64,000 nucleotides of DNA, from positions 1 through 64,000 of the forward strand of contig JABWBA010000003.1 in assembly GCA_013360745.1 (NCBI GenBank), read 5' to 3'. Below, one piece after another: positions 1-9,936 of the stretch. The notes under the pieces are model-generated. The model was not told where the DNA came from, searched no databases, and saw only the letters and a program-made list of their open reading frames with translations. How positions within the stretch are numbered: the stretch's first letter is position 1; every line of letters starts with the position of its first letter. The position numbers and the translations under genes were made by a program. The DNA comes from Chthonomonadales bacterium. Its GTDB lineage: Bacteria; Armatimonadota; Chthonomonadetes; Chthonomonadales; CAJBBX01.

Positions 1-55
1 CCGCAACCACGGCGATCACCAGAATCTGTTGCAGTTCGGGATTCAGAGCGTCCAT
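1..55 (-). CDS. N-terminus of a protein truncated by the window edge; probably the ABC-2 type permease partner of the next ATPase
   Basis: ATG on the minus strand at 55..53 overlaps the TAA stop of the ABC ATPase (TAATG); translation begins MDALNPELQQILVIAVVA. Permease role inferred from position only. Confidence 0.4.
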   Translation of the reverse strand, partial: MDALNPELQQILVIAVVA

Positions 56-825
56 TAATCCGTGCTGTCGCCCAGGGGCTGACTGATGCCAGGGCCCACT
101 TCGGTAAGCTGCAGGAAGATATCCTCCAGGTTCGCCGCCCCGGATGAGGTCAATATGCGAAGATCCGCCATCGTACCGGTCGTAATGAGTTTGCCCATGT
201 TGACGATACCGAATCGGTCGCACATCCGTTCCGCAACATCGAGTATATGCGTCGACACGAACACCGCAGCGCCATCGGAGCACATCTCGCGCAGCACATC
301 CTTCATCATTCTGGCCGATTTTGGGTCAAGCCCTACCGTCGGTTCATCGAGGAAGACCACCGAAGGCTGATGGAGCATGGCCGCCGCAAGGGCGATCTTC
401 TGCCGCATGCCGCGGGAATAGGATTGGATCAGCTCATCACGCTTTTCCTCTAGCCCGAGCCGCTCCAAAATGCCGTCAATCCGTGCAGCGCGTCCTCCCA
501 GAGGCAGCGAGTAGAGGTCGCCGACAAAGCTAAGGAACTCTCTGCCGGTTAACTTCTCATACAGATATGGATTGTCCGGAACATATCCGATGGATCGAAG
601 AGCCTCTTTCGATCGTAACGCGATCGGATAACCGCAGACAGTTGCCGTCCCGGAGCTAGGCCGGAGAAGGCCTGTCAGGAGCTTGATGGTTGTAGTCTTT
701 CCCGCGCCGTTTGGACCTAGAAAACCGAACAGCTCACCATAGGCGATCGTCAGATCAAGTCCGTTGAGAGCCGAGACCGCCCCGAAGCGTTTCGTCAACC
801 CATCGCAGACGATGGCATGGGTCAC
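55..825 (-). CDS. ABC transporter ATP-binding protein (ABC-2/CcmA-like)
   Basis: Walker A GPNGAGKTTT, signature YSRGMRQKIA, Walker B VVFLDEPTVGLDP. Confidence 0.95.
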   Translation of the reverse strand: MTHAIVCDGLTKRFGAVSALNGLDLTIAYGELFGFLGPNGAGKTTTIKLLTGLLRPSSGTATVCGYPIALRSKEALRSIGYVPDNPYLYEKLTGREFLSFVGDLYSLPLGGRAARIDGILERLGLEEKRDELIQSYSRGMRQKIALAAAMLHQPSVVFLDEPTVGLDPKSARMMKDVLREMCSDGAAVFVSTHILDVAERMCDRFGIVNMGKLITTGTMADLRILTSSGAANLEDIFLQLTEVGPGISQPLGDSTD

Positions 826-1694
826 GGTCGGATACCCATCACGACACGCTCATGCCCGGCCAGATCCGCCCTGCTTCGAATCGCTGTGAAGCCAGTATCG
901 CGGAGCGCCCGGGCGGCATCCGCGGCTTGCCCCGCCGCGACTTCAAGCGCGAACAACCCGCCCGATCTGAGAACCATATACGCCTGGGGCAATAGACGGC
1001 GGTGAATCAGCATACCGTCAGGACCGCCGTCGACAGCGATCCGCGGCTCCCAATCTCGCACCTCGGTCTGCAGGTTCGGTATCTCGCTCGACCTGATGTA
1101 CGGCGGGTTGGCGATGACGATATCGACGGAACACGCGGCTACAGGCGTCAGAAGGTCGGCACAGATCACGCATACCCGATCTTCGACACCATGCGCAGCC
1201 CCGTTATGTCGCGCAACCTCTGTGGCCTCCGGGCTGATGTCCATCGAAAGAACGCGGAGCGAGGGAGCGTTGTACGCGACGGCTATCGCGGCACATCCGC
1301 TGCCAGAGCAGACATCGATGAGCAGCGGCTCGTCCATTCCGTTCAGTCGTTCCAGAGCGACATCGACGAGGAGTTCGGTCTCGGGTCGAGGAACCAGGGT
1401 GGCTGGCGTTACCGTAAAACGCAAACCGTAGAAATCCTGATAGCCCAGAACATAGGCGAACGGCGTTCCGGACGCGCGCCTCAGAACGAACCGGCAATAG
1501 CCCCGTGCTTGCTCGTCCGTTACGTCCGTGATCATGCCCGCAAGCACATGATCTCTGGATACCTCAAGGGTATGCGCCAGTAAGATCTGGGCTTCGAGCC
1601 GCGGTCGATCGGAGCTGGCTTCGGACAGCCGCTTCTCTCCCCAGCGGATAAGATCCGCAGCAGAGCGCTGGCATGGTATGTCCTCGGGGAACAT
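822..1694 (-). CDS. prmC: Release factor glutamine methyltransferase
   Basis: NPPY motif (VIANPPYIRSSEI), SAM-binding DVCSGSGCAAIAVA; directly follows prfA; likely start at MFPEDIP, not at the longer ORF start 1778. Confidence 0.93.
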   Translation of the reverse strand: MFPEDIPCQRSAADLIRWGEKRLSEASSDRPRLEAQILLAHTLEVSRDHVLAGMITDVTDEQARGYCRFVLRRASGTPFAYVLGYQDFYGLRFTVTPATLVPRPETELLVDVALERLNGMDEPLLIDVCSGSGCAAIAVAYNAPSLRVLSMDISPEATEVARHNGAAHGVEDRVCVICADLLTPVAACSVDIVIANPPYIRSSEIPNLQTEVRDWEPRIAVDGGPDGMLIHRRLLPQAYMVLRSGGLFALEVAAGQAADAARALRDTGFTAIRSRADLAGHERVVMGIRP

Positions 1695-1698
1695 CGTA

Positions 1699-2778
1699 TT
1701 ACTCGGCCAGATCGGCTCGGAGCTTTTCCGCTTGATCCGCTGCGACCAGCGCATCGACGAACGGCTGGATGCCCCCATCCAGGATCCCAGCTACATTGTG
1801 GATTGTTAGACCAATCCGATGATCCGTCACCCTGCCATCCGGGAAGTTGTAGGTACGGATTTTCTCGCTCCGATCGCCCGTACCCACCTGCGAGCGGCGC
1901 GCTTCCGTCCGCGCAGCCCGCTGCATCTCCAGCTCCCGCTCGTAGAGCCGCACGCGGAGCATTCGCATGGCCTTTTCGCGGTTCTGAAGCTGACTCCGCT
2001 CATCTTCACAGGTGACAAGGAGACCCGTAGGCTTATGAAGGATGCGGATCGCCGTCGCCACTTTCTGGACGTTTTGCCCTCCAGCGCTGGACGAATGATA
2101 GACGTCGACCTCAAGATCCTTCGGGCTGATGGCGATCTCGACCTCTTCCATCTCTGGAAGAACCGCTACCGTCGCGGTCGATGTATGGATACGGCCGCTC
2201 GATTCGGTTGCCGGAACTCGCTGCACCCTGTGAACGCCGCTTTCGAACTTCAGCTGGCTATAGGCGCCCTGCCCCGCGATGCTCAGCACGATGTCCGTAT
2301 ATCCGCCGATGCCGGTCTCCTGCGCGCTCAGCACCTCCATCTTCCAGGCGCGGCGCTCGGCATACCGAGCGTACAGCCGCATCAGCTCGCCGGCAAAAAG
2401 CGCAGCCTCCTCACCGCCGGCTGCCGGCCGGATCTCGACGATCACATCCCGCTCATCGTTGGGGTCACGGGGTAGTAGGAGGATACGAAGCCGATCCTCC
2501 AGCGCATCCAGGCGTGGCGTCAGCTCGGCGATCTCAGCCTCGGCGAGCGATCTCATATCCGTGTCGCCGATCAGATCGCGAGCCTCAGCCAGAGCCTTCT
2601 CCACCTCGCGGTATTCGCGATACGCTTGGACCACTTCACTGAGGGCGCTCCATGCGCGGGTCGTCTGCCGATAGAGATCCCGATCTGCGACGACTTCCGG
2701 ATCCGCCATGCGGCGTTCGAGGTCGATGTATTCGGCATCGAGCCGCTCCAAACGTTGTCGGGCTAGTTCAAGGGACAC
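1699..2778 (-). CDS. prfA: Peptide chain release factor 1
   Basis: HRVQRVPATESSGRIHTSTATV (PAT motif of RF1) and SSSAGGQNVQKV GGQ motif. Confidence 0.97.
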   Translation of the reverse strand: MSLELARQRLERLDAEYIDLERRMADPEVVADRDLYRQTTRAWSALSEVVQAYREYREVEKALAEARDLIGDTDMRSLAEAEIAELTPRLDALEDRLRILLLPRDPNDERDVIVEIRPAAGGEEAALFAGELMRLYARYAERRAWKMEVLSAQETGIGGYTDIVLSIAGQGAYSQLKFESGVHRVQRVPATESSGRIHTSTATVAVLPEMEEVEIAISPKDLEVDVYHSSSAGGQNVQKVATAIRILHKPTGLLVTCEDERSQLQNREKAMRMLRVRLYERELEMQRAARTEARRSQVGTGDRSEKIRTYNFPDGRVTDHRIGLTIHNVAGILDGGIQPFVDALVAADQAEKLRADLAE

Positions 2779-2891
2779 CTAACGCTCCGCGGTTCCAGCC
2801 GCTTCCGAAGGGGCTCATTGGCGCTGGCGCCCGCTCCGGGGCGGCGGAACCTTATGCAGGGTTTCACCGACCGGCAAATCCGACGGTGTGT

Positions 2892-3842
2892 CTATCTCGT
2901 GGCAGGCGGTTCGGACCGTTCGCGATCGATGACATTCGTGAGCGCGGCGAGAGCGACCTGCACTTGCTGAGCATCGGGCTCTCTCGTGGTCAACCGCTGG
3001 CTCCAGAGGCCGGGCGCCAGCAGAATCGTGAGGAGCCGCTGGCTTCGCGCGCGACCCGCCAGGCGGATCAGCTCATAGGCTGTGCCGGCCACCAGCGGCA
3101 GAAGAGCGAGATGGAGCGCAATCCGCACCAGCGCATGCTCAGGCCGCGGAAACAGTGTATGGACCAGAATCGTGGCCAGCAATACTATGACGACGAAGCT
3201 GGTCCCACATCGGGGATGGATCCGGCTCTCAGCCATCGCATTATCGAGCGTCAGTTCCCGGCCGTTCTCCAGGGCGTTGATCGCCTTGTGTTCGGCTCCG
3301 TGGTACTGAAAGACGCGTCGGATATTGGCGATGAACGAGATCAGCGTTACGTACCCGAGGAAAATGCCGATCCGCATCACGCCATCAAGTAGATTACGCG
3401 CGATGGCCGAATCAACACCCAGACGATACTGGACCAGCTGGGTGAGCAGCGTTGGCAGTATGACGAACAGCCCGACGCCGGCCGCAAGCGAGATGGCTAA
3501 TGTCACGCCGATGGCCATATCCGCCGCCTGGGCCTTTTTCGACGGACGCCCGGCAGCGCGACGCGCCGCCTCGTTGGCTTCGGCCTCGGCAGTAGCCTGA
3601 ACGTTGGCCGCATAGGCCAGGGCTTTCAGCCCGAGGGCAAGCGCATCAATAATCGCCAGAGTGCCGCGCAGGAACGGTCGGTTCAGCCAGTCGAGCTTGC
3701 CCAGCAGGGTAGCGCCGACCGGCTCTTGATGTAGAACCACCTCGCCGTCCGGCGTTCGACACGCGACCGCGTAATAACGCGGGCTGCGCATCATTACACC
3801 CTCGATCACCGCCTGGCCGCCGAACATCATCTCCTCTGCCAT
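2892..3842 (-). CDS. DUF1385 family membrane protein
   Basis: FGGQAVIEGVMMRSP N-terminus and FQYHGAEHKAINALE motif typical of DUF1385; sits next to prfA/rpmE. Confidence 0.9.
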   Translation of the reverse strand: MAEEMMFGGQAVIEGVMMRSPRYYAVACRTPDGEVVLHQEPVGATLLGKLDWLNRPFLRGTLAIIDALALGLKALAYAANVQATAEAEANEAARRAAGRPSKKAQAADMAIGVTLAISLAAGVGLFVILPTLLTQLVQYRLGVDSAIARNLLDGVMRIGIFLGYVTLISFIANIRRVFQYHGAEHKAINALENGRELTLDNAMAESRIHPRCGTSFVVIVLLATILVHTLFPRPEHALVRIALHLALLPLVAGTAYELIRLAGRARSQRLLTILLAPGLWSQRLTTREPDAQQVQVALAALTNVIDRERSEPPATR

Positions 3843-3872
3843 CGATGCCGCCCTATGGAGCCCTGCGTGGGT

Positions 3873-4082
3873 TTACTGCTTACCTCGCCGATACTTCTGC
3901 TGGAACTTTTCTACACGACCTTCGGTATCCACGATCTTTTGCTTACCGGTAAAGAACGGATGACAGCTTGAACATATCTCCACACGGATCTGATCGCCCT
4001 TGGTCGAGCGTGTTTCGAATGTATTGCCGCAAGCGCAGGTGACCGTGGTTGCGACGTACTTGGGATGTATGCCTTCCTTCAT
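3873..4082 (-). CDS. rpmE: 50S ribosomal protein L31 (Cys-containing type)
   Basis: [27 protein letters not shown]...[26 protein letters not shown]. Confidence 0.97.
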   Translation of the reverse strand: MKEGIHPKYVATTVTCACGNTFETRSTKGDQIRVEICSSCHPFFTGKQKIVDTEGRVEKFQQKYRRGKQ

Positions 4083-4255
4083 CGCTTACTGATTCTCCTC
4101 GTGGCCGCCCGGGCCCCGCTTAGTATACCTACCCGTTCGCCGCCATCGGACGGTCCAATCGAAAGGGGCCTACTCTCCATACGCAGAGCGCCGCCTTCCT
4201 GTCGCCGTGGCCCGCGCTCTATCCCGCCGGACGAGGCTGCGGGTATAACCGACTT

Positions 4256-5242
4256 ATGGTACTGACGCTTGTTCCGTTCAGCGACCCGGTAGGAGAGGCT
4301 CGGCGCTATGCCGAGACGCTTGCGGAGGCCATGACGCCCCACCTTGCGGATCGGATCTCCGCCATCCAGATCGCCGACGCCCCAACGGATCGGACGGACG
4401 AACAGGAACTGGTCCATTGGATCATTCCATCCTCGCCCGAAGCGCCGTTCGCGCCCCATCCTTCGGGTTCACCGATCTTCGCCGTCAGCCTCCTCCCGCT
4501 AGCCTATGAGGTCATCGACAACGAGCGGCGGCAGGTTCTACCCGACTGTGTTCAGTGGATCCGCCCGCAACTGATCTTCTGCACATCGGAGGATGACGCC
4601 AACTGCCTCTACTATGCGATCGACAACGGGGCTGAAGTCCACATCGTGTCTCCCTGGGCGCCCGAGCCTCCGGCCGACCTCAGCCCTATCGGACCAGCGC
4701 CCTTTGTGCTCTGTATGATCACTCGGGATACCCCGCCGGACCTGGCGGAAGAGATGGTTCGCGCTGCCGACGAACTGCCCCCCTCGGTTCGGCTGGTGGC
4801 CGCCTGCGAAGGTGGAGAAGACGGAGAGCCCGCTACGCTGGCCCGCAGGTACTCCGCCGAGCGCCATGTGGAACACCGGGTCGAGATCGTGACTCCTGAT
4901 CGCGCCGACGAGATAGCCGGACTCGCACTTGGGGCCGAGGCGAGCGTTGTCGGTTCGCCGCGAGTCGCGGGACCATGGCATGGGTTTCTGCCTCTTGGGT
5001 GTGGGAGGCCGCTGCTGGCGCCGGCTCTGCCGATCTTTCGGGATGTGATGCTCGATGGTCACTGCATTCGGCTTGTACGCGCAGAGGAGCGTGGTCACGT
5101 CGGAGCTTGTCTGAGGGCTCTCCTGTCCAACCCGATTGGCGTAGCGGAGCTCCGCGAACGGTCGGCGGCCTACGCCCGGTCACGAACCGCTTCCGCTGCG
5201 GCTCAGGCCATCCTCCAGGCGTACCGATCAACGTTGACATGA
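4256..5242 (+). CDS. Glycosyltransferase-like protein, divergent (GT-B C-terminal-like features only)
   Basis: 328 aa ORF overlapping a glycosyltransferase gene by ATGA; C-terminal half resembles the nucleotide-sugar-binding half of GT-B enzymes. Confidence 0.5.
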   Translation: MVLTLVPFSDPVGEARRYAETLAEAMTPHLADRISAIQIADAPTDRTDEQELVHWIIPSSPEAPFAPHPSGSPIFAVSLLPLAYEVIDNERRQVLPDCVQWIRPQLIFCTSEDDANCLYYAIDNGAEVHIVSPWAPEPPADLSPIGPAPFVLCMITRDTPPDLAEEMVRAADELPPSVRLVAACEGGEDGEPATLARRYSAERHVEHRVEIVTPDRADEIAGLALGAEASVVGSPRVAGPWHGFLPLGCGRPLLAPALPIFRDVMLDGHCIRLVRAEERGHVGACLRALLSNPIGVAELRERSAAYARSRTASAAAQAILQAYRSTLT

Positions 5243-6321
5243 ACCAGATTGGCTGTTCCGAACGAAGGCTGCGGATCGCGATGATCACCTCCCTTCGAAG
5301 CCGCTGCGGGATTGCCGACTACAGCCGAACGCTCGTCCATGCCCTCCGCCATAGGGTCGAGATCCCCGTCTATTGCGAGCCGGCCGCGTTTGATCCGGCG
5401 CAGAACGGGCTCGATGCCATCCATCTACAGCATCAGTACTTCCTCTACGGCGGCGTTGCGCCCTGGAAGAACACCTTCCGGCGTTTCGCCGATCGGCTAT
5501 CGGCGCCGACGGTGATGACCGTGCACGAATACGTCGAACCAACGGGAGATCCGCTGCGCCGGTTGGCGATAGCATGGACCAACCGCACCCAGTTTCGTAA
5601 TCGCCATATCGATGGGTTGATCACCCATACCAACCTTGATAGGGAACGACTCATTCGCCTGGGAGTTGGGGCGGAGCGTATCCATGTGGTACCGCATTTC
5701 GTCCCGCCTGCGCCCGCGCTGCCATCGAGAGAGGAGGCACGCTCGGCCCTCGGTATCGGCGGCTCCTTCGTCATCACCATTCCCGGTTTCCTTTCGCGAC
5801 GGAAAGGTCATCCTGCGGCGATCCGCGCCATGGCGCAGATGCCGAGCTGCGCCCGTCTATTTCTGGCCGGCGGAGCGCATCCCGACGATCGCAGCCAGTA
5901 TGCCGACAGCCTGGTTCAGCTTGCCATCCAACACGGTGTGGCCGAACGGGTCACCGTTACAGGGTATCTTGAGGATGCTGATATGGCAACGATAATGGCG
6001 GCGACCGATGTGATATTGGCACCATTTACCTCGGGTAGCGGGTCCGGCTCACTGGCCCTGGCATTCGCTTGCGGTAAACCGATTGTCGCGTCGGCGATAG
6101 CTCCGAATATCGAGATCGACAGCCGGACGCCGGGCGCCCTTTATCTGGTACCGCCGGAGGATCCCAACAGCATTGCCCGCGCGATCGACAGCCTGATGCA
6201 GGATGGAGAAGCGCTCGCTCGTCTGTCGGCTCGAGCCTCGGAATACGCAGCACAGATGACGGTGGTGTCCGTCGCTCAGGAGACCGCGGACGTGCTCCGG
6301 CGCATCGCGATAGTCCGATGA
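5239..6321 (+). CDS. Glycosyltransferase, GT4-like
   Basis: Start MNQIGCSERRLRIAMITSLRSRCGIADYSRTL at 5239 (ATGA overlap); GT-B layout with VVPHFVPP, GFLSRRKGH, AACGK-type C-terminal region. The longer ORF start (4975) overlaps the upstream gene and is rejected. Confidence 0.85.
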   Translation: MNQIGCSERRLRIAMITSLRSRCGIADYSRTLVHALRHRVEIPVYCEPAAFDPAQNGLDAIHLQHQYFLYGGVAPWKNTFRRFADRLSAPTVMTVHEYVEPTGDPLRRLAIAWTNRTQFRNRHIDGLITHTNLDRERLIRLGVGAERIHVVPHFVPPAPALPSREEARSALGIGGSFVITIPGFLSRRKGHPAAIRAMAQMPSCARLFLAGGAHPDDRSQYADSLVQLAIQHGVAERVTVTGYLEDADMATIMAATDVILAPFTSGSGSGSLALAFACGKPIVASAIAPNIEIDSRTPGALYLVPPEDPNSIARAIDSLMQDGEALARLSARASEYAAQMTVVSVAQETADVLRRIAIVR

Positions 6322-7466
6322 TCATCGGTATCGACGGCAGGGCGCTCACCGGCCGATTTACCGGCGATCGGACCTACTGGCTCAACCTGATCCGCGCCCA
6401 TGCGGGAGCCGAGGAACCAGACTATCAGTACATCGTCTATACACGCCTTCCGATGCTCGAAGACCCCGGCATCCTATCACCCCGCATCACGTTCCGGACC
6501 ATACCGGCCACGAACGATCGAATCTGGACGCTGGCCACGTTCCCGCGAGCCCTCCGCCAGGATGGGGTGGATCTGGCCCATACGCAGTACACCACACCGC
6601 TCCGCACACCGTGCCCGATCATCACCACCGTTCACGACATCTCGTTCCGGCTCTACCCGGAATGGTTTCCGAAGCGCCATCGCATGCTCCTGAACTGGTC
6701 CGTGCCCGGCGCGATGCGCAGGGCGGCACGGGTCATCACGGACTCCATGTCATCACGCCGGGATATCCTCCGGATTTATCGACTCTCCGAGCGACATGTC
6801 ACCGCCATCCCGCTCGCTGCGCCGCCGGACATGGGGCCAGTCGATCCCAACCTCGCTCGGCGACGCGTCGCCGAGAGTTACGGGCTCGATGGCCCCTACA
6901 TCATCTCCGTCGGCGTGCTCCAACCCCGCAAAAACCTGCCGATGCTCATCGAAGCCTATGCAAGAGCGCGTCATGGCGCCGGTCTTTCGCATAAACTGGT
7001 GCTCGCGGGCAAACGGGGATGGGCCTATGATGAAATCGCTGTGCAAATCGCGCGGCTCCGCGTCAGTGCGGATGTGCTGATTACCGACTACGTCGCGGAC
7101 GGCGATCTTCCGGCGCTCTATTCGGCGGCGGACATGATGGCCTTTCCGTCGTTATATGAGGGCTTCGGGCTGCCACCGCTCGAGGCCATGGCCTGCGGAG
7201 CTCCGACGATCGTCAGCGACGCGCCAGCCATGCCGGAGGTCGTTGCCGACGGCGCACTGGTCCTACCGGTGATGGACTCTGCGGCATGGGCCGATGGCCT
7301 GTCGCTTCTAGCCTCTTCGGAGTCCGCGCGTCGCGACTTCGCGGAGGCTGGGCGAGCTCGGGCCAACCAGTTTAGCTGGGCAACCACGGCCCGAGAAACC
7401 CGACGGATCTATTCCGAGGTGCTATCAGGCCAGATGTCGCGCGCCGAGGCGGTCTCCCCTCCCTAG
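6318..7466 (+). CDS. Glycosyltransferase family 4 (group 1)
   Basis: IISVGVLQPRKNLPMLIEAY and FPSLYEGFGLPPLEAMACGAPTIVSDAPAMPEV (EX7E motif). Confidence 0.95.
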   Translation: MIIGIDGRALTGRFTGDRTYWLNLIRAHAGAEEPDYQYIVYTRLPMLEDPGILSPRITFRTIPATNDRIWTLATFPRALRQDGVDLAHTQYTTPLRTPCPIITTVHDISFRLYPEWFPKRHRMLLNWSVPGAMRRAARVITDSMSSRRDILRIYRLSERHVTAIPLAAPPDMGPVDPNLARRRVAESYGLDGPYIISVGVLQPRKNLPMLIEAYARARHGAGLSHKLVLAGKRGWAYDEIAVQIARLRVSADVLITDYVADGDLPALYSAADMMAFPSLYEGFGLPPLEAMACGAPTIVSDAPAMPEVVADGALVLPVMDSAAWADGLSLLASSESARRDFAEAGRARANQFSWATTARETRRIYSEVLSGQMSRAEAVSPP

Positions 7467-8614
7467 CCGTCTCTCCGGAGGAAGGGGGGCATGTCCAGGT
7501 CATCGGATTTCGGGGCGGGTTGCCTGGGCTCGGGTCGCGGCGCCGCATCCGGTTCGCTCGCGGGAGGTCGCTCACGGGTGATCGGCGAGATGTCCAGCTC
7601 ATTCCTGGTCGGAAGCCGGCCCGGTTGTTCTTGTTCTCTGGGCGGTTCGGTATTGAATCCGGCGGCCAACACGGTCACTCGCAGACGGCCCACCATGGTC
7701 TCATCCAGCACCCATCCCACGATGATATTCGCTTCGTGTCGATCGCACGCCCTGGTGATCGTTTCGGCCGCGATGTTCGCCTCGGCGAGAGTAAGGTCGG
7801 GTCCGGAAGTCAGGTTGACCAGGACGCGTGTTGCGCCATCGATGGATGTCTCGAGCAGCGGACTTGATACGGCCTCCCTGGCCGCGTCCTCGGCGCGGTT
7901 ATCCCCGGTCCCCACACCGATGCCCATCAGGGCGGGTCCGGCTTTACGCATGATAGCCTTCACATCGGCGAAGTCGACGTTGATCAGGCCCGGGATGGTG
8001 ACAATATCGCTGATGCCCTGGACGCCTTGCCGCAGAACCTCATCGGCCATTCGGAACGCATCGACCAGGGTGATATCTCTCTGGCCGATGGTGAGCAGCC
8101 GGTCGTTGGGGACGACGATCACCGTATCGACATGATTCCGAAGCTGGGCGATGCCCTCTTCGGCCGTCTGCATCCGACGGGGACCCTCGAATCCGAAGGG
8201 CTTTGTTACCACAGCAACCGTGAGTGCGTTGATCGATTGGGCGATCTCGGCGATCACGGGTGCAGCGCCGGTGCCCGTTCCGCCCCCCATTCCTGCGGTG
8301 ACGAACACCATGTGCGCACCTTCGAGCGATGCACGGATCTCCGTTTTGCTCTCCTCCGCTGCCCGCCGACCGACATCCGGATCCCCTCCGGCGCCCAGAC
8401 CTCGTGTCGATGTCTCGCCGAGGCGGAGCTTTCTCGTGGCCAGGGCGACATCCAGGACCTGGGTGTCGGTGTTCATGGCGATAAAGACCACGCCCCCCAG
8501 CCCCGCTTCGATCATCCGGTTGACGGCATTGGTACCGCCGCCTCCGCAGCCAACGACGCGGATGTCTGCGCCGACGCTACGCGGTTCGACTCCCCATTGT
8601 GGGGTCGTTGTCAT
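7463..8614 (-). CDS. ftsZ: Cell division protein FtsZ, canonical-tail copy (second gene in transcription order)
   Basis: GGGTGTGAAPVIAEIA tubulin signature, INVDFADVK T7 loop, C-terminal LDMPPFLRRDG. Start set at MTTTPQWGVEPRS (8614); the ORF-track extension to 8974 overlaps the upstream ftsZ. Confidence 0.96.
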   Translation of the reverse strand: MTTTPQWGVEPRSVGADIRVVGCGGGGTNAVNRMIEAGLGGVVFIAMNTDTQVLDVALATRKLRLGETSTRGLGAGGDPDVGRRAAEESKTEIRASLEGAHMVFVTAGMGGGTGTGAAPVIAEIAQSINALTVAVVTKPFGFEGPRRMQTAEEGIAQLRNHVDTVIVVPNDRLLTIGQRDITLVDAFRMADEVLRQGVQGISDIVTIPGLINVDFADVKAIMRKAGPALMGIGVGTGDNRAEDAAREAVSSPLLETSIDGATRVLVNLTSGPDLTLAEANIAAETITRACDRHEANIIVGWVLDETMVGRLRVTVLAAGFNTEPPREQEQPGRLPTRNELDISPITRERPPASEPDAAPRPEPRQPAPKSDDLDMPPFLRRDG

Positions 8615-8658
8615 GGTATCCAGGGCTCCTATTGGCGACGTTGCAGCCGAATCGGTAT

Positions 8659-9876
8659 CTAGCGGCGGCGATAAAGCGCCGGTGTATCGAGATCGTGTTC
8701 GTCGATGATGTAGTCCGGCTCGCCCGCTTCGCTGCCTGCGGTAAGCAGACTCTGGACCGTAACCGGCACTTGTTCCCTGCCATCCGATGTGTCTGCCGGC
8801 TCTGAGATGGGCGATGATTCGGCCATAGCGACCGGACGAACGGGTACCTGCTGTGGCTGAGGGCGCAGCTCCTGGCTCGCGATCGGAGTGACAGGCCTCT
8901 GATCGGGCTGGGCGAAACCCGTGGCAAGGACGGTAACTCGAACCTTCCCCTCCATGGCAGGATCGAGAACCCAACCAAAGATAAAACGAGATTCTTTCGG
9001 GTCGCAGAGGTCCTGAATCATCGACGCAGCCTCATTGAACTCTGCGAGTTTGAGATCGGGCCCCGAGGTCATATTGATCAGCACCCGCAACGCTCCGTTG
9101 ATGGAGGTATCCAGCAGCGGGCTGTGAGCGGCGCGACGAGCTGCGGTGATGGCCCGGCCTTCTCCTTCGGCTTCTCCGATCCCCATCATCGCCGTCCCCG
9201 CTTGCGACAACGTCGCCTTGACATCGGCAAAGTCGACGTTGACCGATCCTGGCACCGTTATGATATCCGAGATGCCCTGGACACCCTGGCGCAACACATC
9301 GTCGGCGATACGAAAGGCGTCGATCAGCGGCATACTCCCTGCGCCGCAGCCATCGAGCAGTCGATCGTTGGCGACGACAATAACCGTATCGGCCCTTCCC
9401 TTGAGTTCATCAATCCCCGCTTCGGCGTTACGCTTGCGGCGCGGCCCCTCGAACGTAAACGGCTTGGTCACGACAGCCACGGTCAGAATGCCGAGGGAGG
9501 CAGCGATATCAGCGACGACGGGCATCGCGCCCGTCCCCGTGCCGCCGCCCATGCCTGCGGCAAGAAATACCATCTGAGCGCCCTGAAGCGAGCGGCGTAT
9601 CTCGTTCCGCGACTCCTCGGCCGCTCGACAACCGACCTTCGGATCGCCTCCCGCGCCAAGCCCTTCGGTCGTCTCCGGCCCGAGCGGCAGCCGCAAAGGG
9701 GATTGGCAGAGGCTGAGGGCGTCTCGATCCGTGTTCATCGCGATCATATCGACCCCACTGAGGCCCGCATCGATCATCCGGTTCACGGCGTTGCAGCCAG
9801 CCCCGCCTATACCAGCGACGACCAGTCGAGGCCGGGTGTCTTGCCGCCGTTCATCTGCGCTATGTGCGTCTGCCAT
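8659..9876 (-). CDS. ftsZ: Cell division protein FtsZ, divergent-tail paralogue (first gene in transcription order)
   Basis: GGGTGTGAMPVVADIA, VNVDFADVK T7 loop, C-terminus EHDLDTPALYRRR; start MADAHSADERRQ (ORF-track start 9906 also possible). Confidence 0.95.
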   Translation of the reverse strand: MADAHSADERRQDTRPRLVVAGIGGAGCNAVNRMIDAGLSGVDMIAMNTDRDALSLCQSPLRLPLGPETTEGLGAGGDPKVGCRAAEESRNEIRRSLQGAQMVFLAAGMGGGTGTGAMPVVADIAASLGILTVAVVTKPFTFEGPRRKRNAEAGIDELKGRADTVIVVANDRLLDGCGAGSMPLIDAFRIADDVLRQGVQGISDIITVPGSVNVDFADVKATLSQAGTAMMGIGEAEGEGRAITAARRAAHSPLLDTSINGALRVLINMTSGPDLKLAEFNEAASMIQDLCDPKESRFIFGWVLDPAMEGKVRVTVLATGFAQPDQRPVTPIASQELRPQPQQVPVRPVAMAESSPISEPADTSDGREQVPVTVQSLLTAGSEAGEPDYIIDEHDLDTPALYRRR

Positions 9877-9936
9877 TGGATGCGTCACCTTTCGCCTGTA
9901 CCTCAAATGGAGTTCGGTCAGGGGTTCCTGAACCCA

